Assembly (NCBI GenBank): GCA_038501195.1
Contig: JBBPUQ010000003.1
Coordinates: 3,688,501 to 3,752,500 of the forward strand
DNA: 64,000 nt
Source of the DNA: Nemania diffusa
Taxonomy: Eukaryota; Ascomycota; Sordariomycetes; Xylariales; Xylariaceae
Direction: 5' to 3'
The notes under the pieces were generated by a model, which worked only from the letters and a program-made list of their open reading frames with translations, was not told the DNA's origin and did not search any database. Position 1 is the first letter of the stretch, and every line of letters begins with the position of its first letter. Shown here piece by piece: positions 33,791 through 43,443 of the stretch. A program made the translations under genes and the position numbers.

Positions 33791-34046
33791 TATTAGTTAT
33801 AACTATATATTATAGTTTATATGTTATAATATTTATATTATAGTTATATAAATAAATATATAGTTATATAAATAAACATTTATTTTATATATTAGCAGAA
33901 ATTTTATTTATAATAAAATTTCCAACTATATAAAAAAACTTCTTTTAAATTTAATTATTAATATAAACATAATATAACTAGCTTTATATTTTATTTATAT
34001 ATAATTTATATATACTATTATATATATATAATTTATTTAACATTAT
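33791..34046 (+). repeat. Right terminal direct repeat (LTR), more mutated copy
   Basis: Begins TATTAGTTATAACTATA and matches 26135-26390 along its length in the same orientation. Most C and G positions of the left copy are T or A here. Confidence 0.75.
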
Positions 34047-34050
34047 TAAT

Positions 34051-34957
34051 ATATATACTTATATATTTTAACTGAATAGGTTTTATTAATCTGCATAAAC
34101 AATGCATAAATATATTTATCGAGCCGCTTAATTAAGTAATAAGTAGGTATAAAGCCTGAGCAGTGGACGCTTTAAACCTACATAAAGCGGGGAGTGCATT
34201 GCGGACATTTACCTATCTAACATTCCAACCCGGTTTATTGTTGAAGGTATTCTACAATCTCATAAAGTAAATTAATCCCGTAAAAAGGGAGGTGAAATCC
34301 CCAGCCGGAGATTCCCATTTTTATGTTTTCTATATCTGTAATTTTAAGCGTTGATAATGTATAAGATTTATCTGAAAGGCCTAGGAATTCGGTTGAGTTT
34401 TGAGGCTTCTCTCTCGATGTATTAAATGAATAGAAAATAACTGCAACTTGTAGGCTTTCTTGTCATTGCCGACGTTTTCACGATTCTCACCTTTGTTGTG
34501 ACGTAGCGAACTAGGTAGGTACTCGGGGTTGTTCGACCGGGCAAAGGCGAGAATACGGCGCAAAGTTTCGGACCTGGAGAAGAGAGTCCTCCCACCCTTC
34601 GACCTCTTTCCTGATGCTATTAGTACTCTGTACAGAATATACAGGGGTAACTAAAAAAAAATGACGTATATCTTCAAATTTACTACCTAGTACGAGGAGA
34701 ACCTATTATTATCACAAATATTACAATAAAAATTGAAATATTAAGTTCATCTTTTGGCGCAGTGGTTATTTCAACAATTATTATATAATTTAACAACACC
34801 TAGGCTTGATTGGGATATGAACGCCACAGAAGCCCCACACAGCAAGCCACATTTCGTGCATCATTGCCATTGCATAGAATAATTGTACCCTTCTAAGCTC
34901 CCAATCTTTCTCTATTCACGAAGCACTCTCTCCTGATCTCCTATATCAACTGTCAAC
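34051..34957. other. Intergenic, right flank of A+T block and promoter of the PRCC-like gene
   Basis: Composition returns to normal within about 50 bp of the LTR end. A short 60-codon frame on the minus strand at 34381-34563 has no support. The last 100 bp are pyrimidine-rich, as in fungal leaders, just before the ATG at 34958. Confidence 0.6.
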
Positions 34958-36232
34958 ATGGGCCTCGTCGACTATTCCGATTCAGACTCCGAGGCAGAAG
35001 TGGTCGCAAAGCCCGCGCCGCCGACACAGAAACCGACAGCAGGCGGTGGCAAAAAGCCTTTCCAGAAAGTCGTCGATCGCTCCAAGCCGGGCAAGATCCG
35101 AGTCAACCTGCCAGGGAGCTCATCCGCCCAGGACGACGGCAACGCCGCAGCAAACGGAGACGAGCCCCCTACGAAGCGTGCGCGGACATCGAAGGGCGGG
35201 GCGTTTAGTGGTTTCAATTCATTCCTTCCAGCACCCAAGAATGTCGGCAAAAAACCAGCGCCTTTGACTAGCAGCAGTGGTAGTGGCAGTGGCGACAAGA
35301 AAACAAATGCGCCGAGGCCAGGTATCCATTTGAAGACAGGGGCTGCGCCTGGGTTTATCAGAAGCGCGGATGAATATATCGGCGACGATATCTACGGAGA
35401 CGAGAAGGCGGTCCCTGGTGGTGATGGCGGGATGAATTTACCAATGCCCAAGTCACAGCAGCCAACCATACCAGCGGGACAGAAGCCAGCAGATGAGGTT
35501 AAGCTAGTGGGCAAGCCTCTAATGTTTAGACCTCTGTCCGTGTCGAGAAAGAAACCAACAAAGAAGGCTACTACGAAGTCTACAGCCACTACATCCGCTC
35601 CCCCGGAGAGCAGCACCACTACAGCTTCCGCATCCGCTCTAACAACGCCGACGACCCAGACCACCGCAATCAAGGTAGATCCGCCAGCAAAGAAGAAGAT
35701 ATCCTTATTTTCCATATCCGACGAACAGCCCCAAGAACCCGAACCCAAAGACGAGAGCAACAGCGTGTACGAACCCCTCATTCATACCGACGATGCATTG
35801 GAAACGTCTCCAGCAGATGCCTTCGCAGCTTATGATGCCCAATACGGCTCCCTCGCCGCGCAGTCCCAAGCGACAACAGTTTCTAGCGCAGCTACTGCGG
35901 CATCCAACTCATTGGACAGCATAGCGAGCGACATGAACCTCTCCGCCACTGCCCGGCGCGAGCTGTTCGGACGACGAGGTGCACCAAGCACCGGCATGGC
36001 CGCGCCCAAGGTGATCAACTTCGACACGGAGAGGGAGTACGCGCACAACGAGATATTGCGGGCCAGTGGAGAGCAGCAAGCTCACAACCCGCTGCGTGCA
36101 ATCGCCCCGGGCAAGCACAATCTGCGGCAGCTCGTCAGTCAGGTTCACAACCAGCGCGAGGCCCTCGAAGAAAGTTTTGCCAAGGGGAAAGCCAAGCAGA
36201 ACGAGGCTGCGGCGCGCTATGGGTGGCGTTAA
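34958..36232 (+). CDS. PRCC-like nuclear protein (mitotic checkpoint regulator / MAD2B-interacting family)
   Basis: 424 residues, single exon, mostly low complexity. The N-terminus MGLVDYSDSDSE is the family's usual acidic opening, followed by Lys/Pro-rich disordered sequence and a PPTKRARTSK nuclear-localisation-like stretch. The conserved C-terminal PRCC region runs from about residue 310: NLSATARRELFGRRG, then APKVINFDTEREYAHNE, then HNLRQLVSQVHNQREALEE and a terminal ARYGWR. In animals PRCC associates with pre-mRNA splicing factors and with MAD2B; the fungal role is not settled. The gene is convergent with the next gene (206 bp apart). It is the first core gene to the right of the A+T block. 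Confidence 0.85.
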   Translation: MGLVDYSDSDSEAEVVAKPAPPTQKPTAGGGKKPFQKVVDRSKPGKIRVNLPGSSSAQDDGNAAANGDEPPTKRARTSKGGAFSGFNSFLPAPKNVGKKPAPLTSSSGSGSGDKKTNAPRPGIHLKTGAAPGFIRSADEYIGDDIYGDEKAVPGGDGGMNLPMPKSQQPTIPAGQKPADEVKLVGKPLMFRPLSVSRKKPTKKATTKSTATTSAPPESSTTTASASALTTPTTQTTAIKVDPPAKKKISLFSISDEQPQEPEPKDESNSVYEPLIHTDDALETSPADAFAAYDAQYGSLAAQSQATTVSSAATAASNSLDSIASDMNLSATARRELFGRRGAPSTGMAAPKVINFDTEREYAHNEILRASGEQQAHNPLRAIAPGKHNLRQLVSQVHNQREALEESFAKGKAKQNEAAARYGWR

Positions 36233-36438
36233 TATTAATATGAACAGACGATATGAAAAAAGGAACGGGCTCACGAGGACGTCATTCAAGGTGGAGCTAA
36301 AGGCAAATCTCACAAGCTTTGGATCGGCTCTAAGTAGATTGATGGATATCATTGGTCTCGTTATACAGTTATTGCGCCGAGGCTACAGGGATTCGGATCG
36401 GGTCGCAATGGATGTCTATATCTTATACATTTGATTGC

Positions 36439-38181
36439 TCAGCAAGTTTCTACCACGACTGTACGTCCCTGGGTCCACGTATCGCCCTTGAAGAGAAAAC
36501 CCCATTCGCCCCGTGTTATAGGAGAAATGTCATCATATCCATTTGGCGTCATAGGACCGAGTTGTTGTGACTGCCGACCGTCGCATGGTGACAGCAACCC
36601 GTCGATTGATGCCCCCAGGGCATTGCCGTTCGGCCAGAACATTGACGGCCGCACAGGCCCATCGCGAAGTGGGTGTGGTGTGCGGTCACCGTCTTCCTCG
36701 CGGTCTTTATTGTTACCCTGCTCTGCGACGACTTCGAAAGGGTCGATTCTGATCTCTAGCTCTTCGATGTCGTCGCACTTCTCCCTTTTGGCCTCATCAT
36801 CGGCGTCCTGTTCTGCATCCTGCCTCATATCTATGCCTATTGCAATGCATGTAGCTGGAGCCTTCGGTACAGCTTTCGGTTGCGGCCTAACAAGACGTGG
36901 TGTTGTAGTGATATTTGTGTTGAGTTTTAAGATGGGCGTCGTCTGAGTCTTTGGCGGTGGTGGCGTGCCGATCTTGATGAAACCCATGCGTCTCGCATCG
37001 GTTTCACGATCTTGTTCGCACTCCTGATTCTTAGGTATGACGGGTACCTCGAATGGCCCTCGCCTCTCTAGTCCGCCATATGCACGCCTATACATGCGTT
37101 CGACGTCTGCGAGTGCCGTTGGATTTACACTCATCCAATCAAAGCTGCGGTACAGGTCCGCCCTTGACACTGGCCGATCGCCATTTGACAGCACCAGCCG
37201 ACGCAGACAGTCGACTGCATCTTCTAAACGCGAGCTATCTGCTGTCATGGTGGTAGGTGTTGGTGGCATCGAGTTGATCGGGTGATTTGATAATCCTGGT
37301 GAACGCATTGCTGCTTGTATCCGTGGGTTTGGTGCGGTGATCGACCTCGCATATGCTGACAGGGCCGCTTTGAAACTATATAGTCGGTCCAATCCTAGCA
37401 GAGTCAACCCCTCTGACGAGAATAGCACCTCATTTTGCTGGATACTTCGCCGCACGAGATCGGCGCCCAACCCACATGCCGCAGCGGTCATGACCATTGG
37501 CAGCCCGCCCGGTCCTGTGCGTAATCTGCGCTCCGCTTTACTAATCGTCGCACGTATCATCTTGTCATCCTTTAGCGAGATTGGTGACGTGTAGATCAGC
37601 CGAATCCCAAAGGGCTCCGGGCTCTGAAACGGGTGGGAAGTGGCACAAGAGGACGGAGTTGTTAATACAGTGGCAATGCTCGACGGCGTGTGGGGGGTCA
37701 TGGGTGTGGAAGGTAGCGGACTTCCTGGGGTTAGGGGGAGAATCCATCGCCGTGGACTGGCGATGGGCTCCGTTGGTAGTGGCGGAAAGGTGGGCGATGT
37801 CAACGTGCTAGAGGCTGTGTCCGAGGAGGACGAGGATGATGACGAGGAACCTGAGCCAGATGAAGCGAGGGAGCTGTTTGTACCTCTCCTTACTAGCTGA
37901 CGTAACCCCGCTACTGGAGATGTGAAACGTGATGGCGTGGCGAGGCCCGATACCAAGTACTCGGGAGTCTGTGGGGGCGAGGTCGGCGTGGTGCACGATC
38001 GTGCGTGTGGTAGCTGGTACTCGTTCTTTACCACGATGAGGCTGAGGTGTAAACCTTTGCGTGCGAACCGCTTGGATGCATATTCGAGAGCACCCGTTAG
38101 CTGTGGAGGAAGATTGTGTGTGTCGAGGATCGACCTCCCAGCTTCGAGCGGGGATGAGATGCGCTGTTTCGAGACCGCCAT
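36439..38181 (-). CDS. Conserved fungal protein of unknown function
   Basis: 580 residues, single exon. The pattern is known to me only as a fungal protein of unknown role. An N-terminal globular stretch (LTGALEYASKRFARKGLHLSL) is followed by a disordered Ser/Pro/Thr-rich insert (about 60-190) with a run of Ser. A second conserved stretch (FGIRLIYTSPISLKDDKMIRA, then KAERRLRTGPG and AACGLGADLVRRSI) follows, then a helical part (about 330-390). The C-terminal block ISPITRGEWGFL...GRTVVVETC looks conserved and ends the protein exactly, which supports the frame. No catalytic motif or membrane segment is seen. ATG 38181 is the only start compatible with the N-terminal block. Confidence 0.8.
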   Translation of the reverse strand: MAVSKQRISSPLEAGRSILDTHNLPPQLTGALEYASKRFARKGLHLSLIVVKNEYQLPHARSCTTPTSPPQTPEYLVSGLATPSRFTSPVAGLRQLVRRGTNSSLASSGSGSSSSSSSSSDTASSTLTSPTFPPLPTEPIASPRRWILPLTPGSPLPSTPMTPHTPSSIATVLTTPSSCATSHPFQSPEPFGIRLIYTSPISLKDDKMIRATISKAERRLRTGPGGLPMVMTAAACGLGADLVRRSIQQNEVLFSSEGLTLLGLDRLYSFKAALSAYARSITAPNPRIQAAMRSPGLSNHPINSMPPTPTTMTADSSRLEDAVDCLRRLVLSNGDRPVSRADLYRSFDWMSVNPTALADVERMYRRAYGGLERRGPFEVPVIPKNQECEQDRETDARRMGFIKIGTPPPPKTQTTPILKLNTNITTTPRLVRPQPKAVPKAPATCIAIGIDMRQDAEQDADDEAKREKCDDIEELEIRIDPFEVVAEQGNNKDREEDGDRTPHPLRDGPVRPSMFWPNGNALGASIDGLLSPCDGRQSQQLGPMTPNGYDDISPITRGEWGFLFKGDTWTQGRTVVVETC

Positions 38182-40022
38182 GGTGATCCAGGATGTATGA
38201 AAGATCGGACGACAATGTTGGTATCCAGGGTAAAGCGAGCGAGGAAAAGAGTGGAATGAGGCAGTGTATGCGGAGTTAAGCCTCTCTTAAGCAGCTAAAT
38301 GTACTCTCGAGTCGGGATGCGACATTGATGGTCATGAAAATTACACGAACACCTGGGTAAGTAGGTGGCGTAGACTGCAGATGGAAGGTCAAGCAGGTCG
38401 GTAATTATATCTAGAATCTATCCATCTGTAATGGCATGGGATATGAAGGGTCCCCAATGGGGGATCTTCGAGATGGGATCTTGAAACAAAGGCCTTTTCC
38501 AAAAACAGAAGATGTCAATGGGCGAACCCCTGAAAAATCACATATACAATGGCTTCTAGCTACCTACCTGTGCTCTTGGCTACGGGCACGCTAGACGACG
38601 TGGTGGGTTCACGGTACTGGTGCATGCAACCCGTGGGTGGTGTGGTGTGGTGGTGGTGGTGGTGGTGGGTGGGAACTATACAGGTGCCGGTATGTATGGG
38701 GAAAAGGACAAATATAGTAGGGCGGCTAAAACTGATCCAAAAGGGAAGATGAACGGACCCTTTCTACTACCCATGCATGCATGGCACATGAATAGGTAGG
38801 AAACAAGAAAAACCACATGGCAAGACTAGAAACATGAAACATGGAAACATGAAACAAGACACCGGGTTGGGGGGCTAGGTGAAGCAGCGCTGACTTCTTG
38901 GATGATGCTATAGGTTGAACTGTTGTTGTTGTTGCTGAAGTATGTCACAATGCATAATAGGCTATCTACTGCGCGGGTACACCCCACTTAACGCCCCGTT
39001 CGTCACTTTGCCAGGCTTAGGTAGCTGGTAGTCTAGCTGTGTCGGTTTACTGTACCTACATACGTAGTAAGAGATAAACTGTACCCGGTAGTTACTGTAA
39101 TCTATGGGATGGAAAGGCTGAACAAGGGTGTGTGTGATCTGATCCAAGTCGTCTTTTATAGGCGCAACTGTAATGCGCCAGGCTTATCTACGTAATCTAG
39201 ATATGTTGCTGGTTTCACTCGTTCAATGCTCACAGTAATACCATCATCTATCTCTTACTCGCCGTGAGATGAGCGCAGATCATGATGTCGCTGTGGGTTG
39301 TTGCTATATTCGGTACTGCTTGAACCTTGACTAAGACAGCCTGTCAATGCGTCGATTACACGCTCTCTCTTGTAGGTATTGTATTTTGCTTTCCGTAGGT
39401 GCAGCCGTTGCTTGGTGAATTGCAGTAAAAATAGCTTTCATCACTTACAGTAGGCAGGGCCATTGACCTAAGATACCTTGGGCAGGCTACCCGGGATATG
39501 TTACTGATTGGATGGGCGGGTGTGTGATGTGAATCGGGAGTTCGTGCATTGCAGCCCGCCTGCATGCAGATCTACCCACTTACAGACATGGGTAGGTAAT
39601 TCTGAAGCTTTTTTTTTTTTCTGTTTTCTAAAGGTTGGGTTACTGACGAGTAGAAGAGCATAGACAGTCCGAACATTATTTTGTTCATAGTGTCTCTCTT
39701 CAATCGAATAGTAGTGGATTGATCGATTATATTTATCTCGTTAATTTCGTACCTAGGGCAGTAAGATAGGCTCACATCCCTATCTATATTAAAGTACCTA
39801 GGTAGGCTTAGCTCACATCCCGCTTTTCCTCAGGCGACTAATCGGTCACGCTATGCATAAGTTATGCAGACACGAAATGACGTCTAATTTTTCCACGGTT
39901 GCACCTATTATTTGTACGGAAACTCCTAGATAGTCTAGAAACTCAGAGGTTCGTTATCAATTACACACACGCAGTGAATACGGTGCTTCCTATGTAAGCG
40001 ACAGCGCTATCTCGAACCGACA
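38182..40022. other. Intergenic region
   Basis: A 1.84-kb stretch. It holds the promoter of the unknown gene at its left edge, a GGT microsatellite near 38640-38670, a short GTT repeat near 38921, and ACCTAGGTAGG near 39797. No supported gene; frames of 60-70 codons here have no motif. Confidence 0.55.
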
Positions 40023-41308
40023 TTAGGCAGCACCCACGAATGTGAGTCCATTCAGTTCAAGATCCTTTTCCTCCTTGCCCGCCTCTCCTGATCTACTTGA
40101 ACGGCCAGAGATGTGAATAACGCATCGAACCACGGCATACAACTCCGTTTCGTAGTGCCTCAGTGCATCCTCCTCTTCGCGGGTTTGAACGAGGAATGCA
40201 GACCCTGCTACAGGTTTCTTCTTCAAGCCATGCTCGTGGACCAAAGCTCGGTATATCCCCAGAGTTGTAAGTTTGCCGCCCAGGACGTAGGCTGGCCTTA
40301 AGGCTGACTCATCAATACCGTCAGGTCGTTGCAGGATCCGATTTAGGATATCCTTATCGGCCAGTGTACCATAGAAGAAGTACCATACAGGGTATTCGTC
40401 TTGTCCCGGGGCTGGTCGTTCACTGCTTCCGACCCGATGTTGCGGCATGGTCGTGTCGATTCCAAGTGTGGGAAAGCGGCAGACAGCCGAGAGATCCTTT
40501 TCAGCCTCCGGAAGACGAATGAAAAGGGGTTGAGCAGCCGACTTTAAGTCAGTCAAGCCCTGCAATATCTTTTTCTTCGCATCTGTGTTGACGATGCAGA
40601 ACTCTGTCCTAACGCCGTCTTCGTTTTCGCCTTCGTACTTAAGTGGTTGATGGTCAAGCTTTCCAATAACTTGAGCTGCAGCAGCGGTAGGTATCTCCCC
40701 CTCAAGCTTTAGCAGGAATCGCACATTTTTCGGTGTGGCGACAATCGCTATTATGTCTCCCTTTCCCGCCGTTGAGCCCGGTTGGCGATTCTGGGCTGCC
40801 GAGGTTATGGGTTGTGTGCATGGGAGGCGCTGATTTCCAAGAGCATATTCGTAAGATTCCCTATCGAACCCCTTCGCACTACTCTTGACCACCTCCCAAG
40901 CGAATTGTGTGAGAAATTCGCGGCCAAGGTTCGATCTCCAGTGCCGAATCTCCTTTTCTGCTTCGGAGGCAGTGAAACCAAACAAGGATTGCCAGCGCTT
41001 GATGTCAGCAAGTAAGATCGGGGCATCATCGTCAAGAATACTAGTGGCATTTGCCACTAGCCCTTCACAAGCATCAAGTAAGAAATCCACTTTGGCTACT
41101 CGGCCTTGGTTTGTAGTTGATAAATAAGGAAAGAGTCCTGCAGATGTCTGTTGTGTTATTTGCGTGGATACATACTGTTTGACCTCACAGAGAGATCCGG
41201 CGAGAATGGCGCAGGTATTTATAGTATAAAGCCTGTGTGATTTATACTTTATTGACAAACCTTGAGCCAGAAATGATTCAACAGTCCGTTGAACTTATGA
41301 GGAGGCAT
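40023..41308 (-). CDS. AIG2/gamma-glutamylcyclotransferase-like protein
   Basis: 402 residues in two exons, 41308-41261 and 41183-40023. Without the short first exon the frame has no suitable ATG; splicing the 16-codon exon (MPPHKFNGLLNHFWLK) to VKQYVSTQ in phase gives a natural start. The N-terminal part (to about 240) is helical and unassigned. The C-terminal domain has the AIG2/GGCT opening WYFFYGTLADKDILNRIL, then the strand VLGGKLTTLGIYRALV and the acidic GSAFLVQTREEEDALRHYETELY, where GGCT-fold enzymes carry their catalytic Glu. In the family this fold cyclises gamma-glutamyl dipeptides or removes gamma-glutamyl-amine links; activity here is not established. No signal peptide is seen. 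Confidence 0.75.
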
Positions 41309-43443
41309 GAAGCTTATCTCAAGGACTTAGACTATGTTCCTTGTGACTAGGTACCACAGCGACCCGGAGGGAGTAAGTCAGGATTGCGAACTGCATATTT
41401 GTGGTGGCAGAGCCTATGTAGAGCCTATGGATAGTAGAGGCTTCCCGTTGCCTCCGTCTCCTCCAGTTGCCCGCCTGGCTGAATGGAGGGACTAGAGATC
41501 TAGAGCCCCCTCGATTACATGATGTCTCCTTAATGGGTGTAAAGTAGGTAGTAGTAAAAGGTTATGCAAATCCGGGGAGTTTGTGCAAAGGAAAAATGGG
41601 TCTGGCTCAGGCTCCGGCCAGGCTACGTAAAGCCCACTGTAAGTCTACTACATATACCAATAGGAACTGGGCCGAGCTCTAATAACCGCCAGACCCTTGA
41701 CCCGACGAAGAGACAGTAGACACCTAAATTGTGCGCATCTGCGGTGCGGGTTACGCACTCAGAGTAAATACTTAGCAAAATAAAATGCAAAACAGACCAA
41801 GCAAGAAAAGAAGAATATGTCCCTATCTGAACAAAATATCTGTACTGACAAGGGGCCAGAGCTTAAATTCGACCAACCAGTGCCGGGTGTCTTCTCCCCC
41901 GCATCGAGAACTCGGCCATCCACCAACCAGGAATCTCGGCGGCTAATGACTGCAGTGTGGTGTGTCTAGCGGCATGGCCACATGCCGCTAAACGCCAAAT
42001 ATAGTACCAACAGAGGTCGCTACCAAAGTGCCTTGCGCCCAGCCAACGCTACCTACACTACCAACGCTACAACTCTGCTATGACGTATAGGGAATCGGGG
42101 GCGCTAGATACATACCTTTGCAAGTAGGTGAGGCCGGTAGATAGGCTGGATAAAAATAGAAATACCTAACCTTTCCGCTTCTACGACAGGACAACTGACA
42201 TCTATACACGTTCTTTCTTAGAGGTCGATGAATAGAATTAATTATATACATAAATTAGAAAAGAATCAGAGGGTAATTAACCTTTGATAAAACTACCCTT
42301 ATTCGTTCTAATATCTATTAATTGTCAAGTTATGACGCCGGACATCTTTTTACATTCAGGAAAGTTCAAAAAAAGGAACGGACTTACGTTTACTGTAGAG
42401 TAAGGCATCGTTATCTTTCCTCTTTAGAATACCTACCTTAGGCAGGTTAGATAAAACTTGCCAGAAGCCATATTTGCATTGAATTCAGCAATAGCAACAA
42501 CAATAGCTAGAATGTAGGCGAATTGCCTTCAAATCTACCGACTCAGGCTATAAGCGTCGCCCAACGTTTAATGAAAATTGCATACACCTCCGCGACGTTG
42601 CACAATCGCAAGCCCGCAACCACAACACTACATGCAACGGCATAACAATAAGGTTCTCTAGCATATCTTTATTCAACACCTATTGTTAAGCCTTTCAATA
42701 TATAATCGTAGAAATTAAGGGGTAATAATATATGTTCTAAAGGCTCAATCGCCATTCCTATTGAGCTATCACTATTGCTACAGCACCTATGCGGCTAGCT
42801 AGTCGGGCCATCTTGACACACGCATGATAATGGGCGTTGTCTGTCTTCCTCTACAGTAGCAGTATCTTGTCTCCTTGCCCGTACAAACCAAAGCCAACCG
42901 CTTACAAAGGGGCTATTCAAAGAGAGCATCTCCATTGTCGTTTCGGCACCACGACTCTGCAAAACGCAAGCCGAGCACGTCAAATCAAGTGCTTCGCCAT
43001 GGAGATACGCCCCGAAAGTCCTCGAATAACTGCACCGTAGTGGCAAGGCCTCGTAATAGTCTGTTTGTTGTCCTATTCCTAACTCATTACCATGACGACC
43101 GAGTCATGTACCAACGAGGTTTGTCGCCTCTGTGCGTAGTCCCGACCGCATCATGAGCCTGGCTACCAGTTTCCCAAACTAGTGAACCATCACCAGGGAA
43201 TGAAATAAATTATGCCTTACAAGAAAACAAAAACCGCCTCTGTTCTGCCAGTTGTCTAAAGGATAAAAATAGCAGAGCAAATGTATGCGGAACGCCAGGC
43301 GCCAGTGCTGCCATGTTGATTCTACTTGAACCTGATACACCTAGACACCCCGTGGCAAATATCACTCAAAACGAGATCGCTTAGTTGCTCTCGATCCAGT
43401 CCGTCGAGAATTGAGAACCTGGTAGGGACCCATGAGCGAGTCG
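41309..43443. other. Intergenic region
   Basis: A 2.1-kb stretch between the start of the AIG2-like gene and the 3' end of the deubiquitinase gene. Overlapping short frames around 42795-43156 lie on both strands and show no motif. Nothing else is supported. Confidence 0.5.

Larger units (their letters stand above)
26135..34050. mobile_element. RIP-degenerated LTR retrotransposon (about 7.9 kb)
   Basis: An almost purely A+T block bounded by direct repeats of about 256 bp (26135-26390 and 33791-34046). No frame of 60 codons or more survives inside. Terminal direct repeats at 7.66-kb spacing fit an LTR retrotransposon of normal size. Differences between the two copies are mainly C-to-T and G-to-A, the RIP signature. 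Class (copia or gypsy), orientation and target-site duplication cannot be read because all coding sequence has been erased. The internal 40-bp tandem array and ~195-bp duplication are listed separately. Confidence 0.75.

Noticed and set aside
26135..34050. Alternative reading of the A+T block as a centromere core or mitochondrial insertion
   Set aside because: Terminal direct repeats differing by RIP-type changes explain it better; no mitochondrial gene or centromere-scale length is seen.
38640..38675. GGT-rich stretch giving a poly-Trp frame
   Set aside because: Microsatellite, not a plausible protein.
41222..41258. TTG-started extension of the AIG2-like frame
   Set aside because: Fungal genes start at ATG; an in-phase 16-codon first exon starting at 41308 gives a better model.
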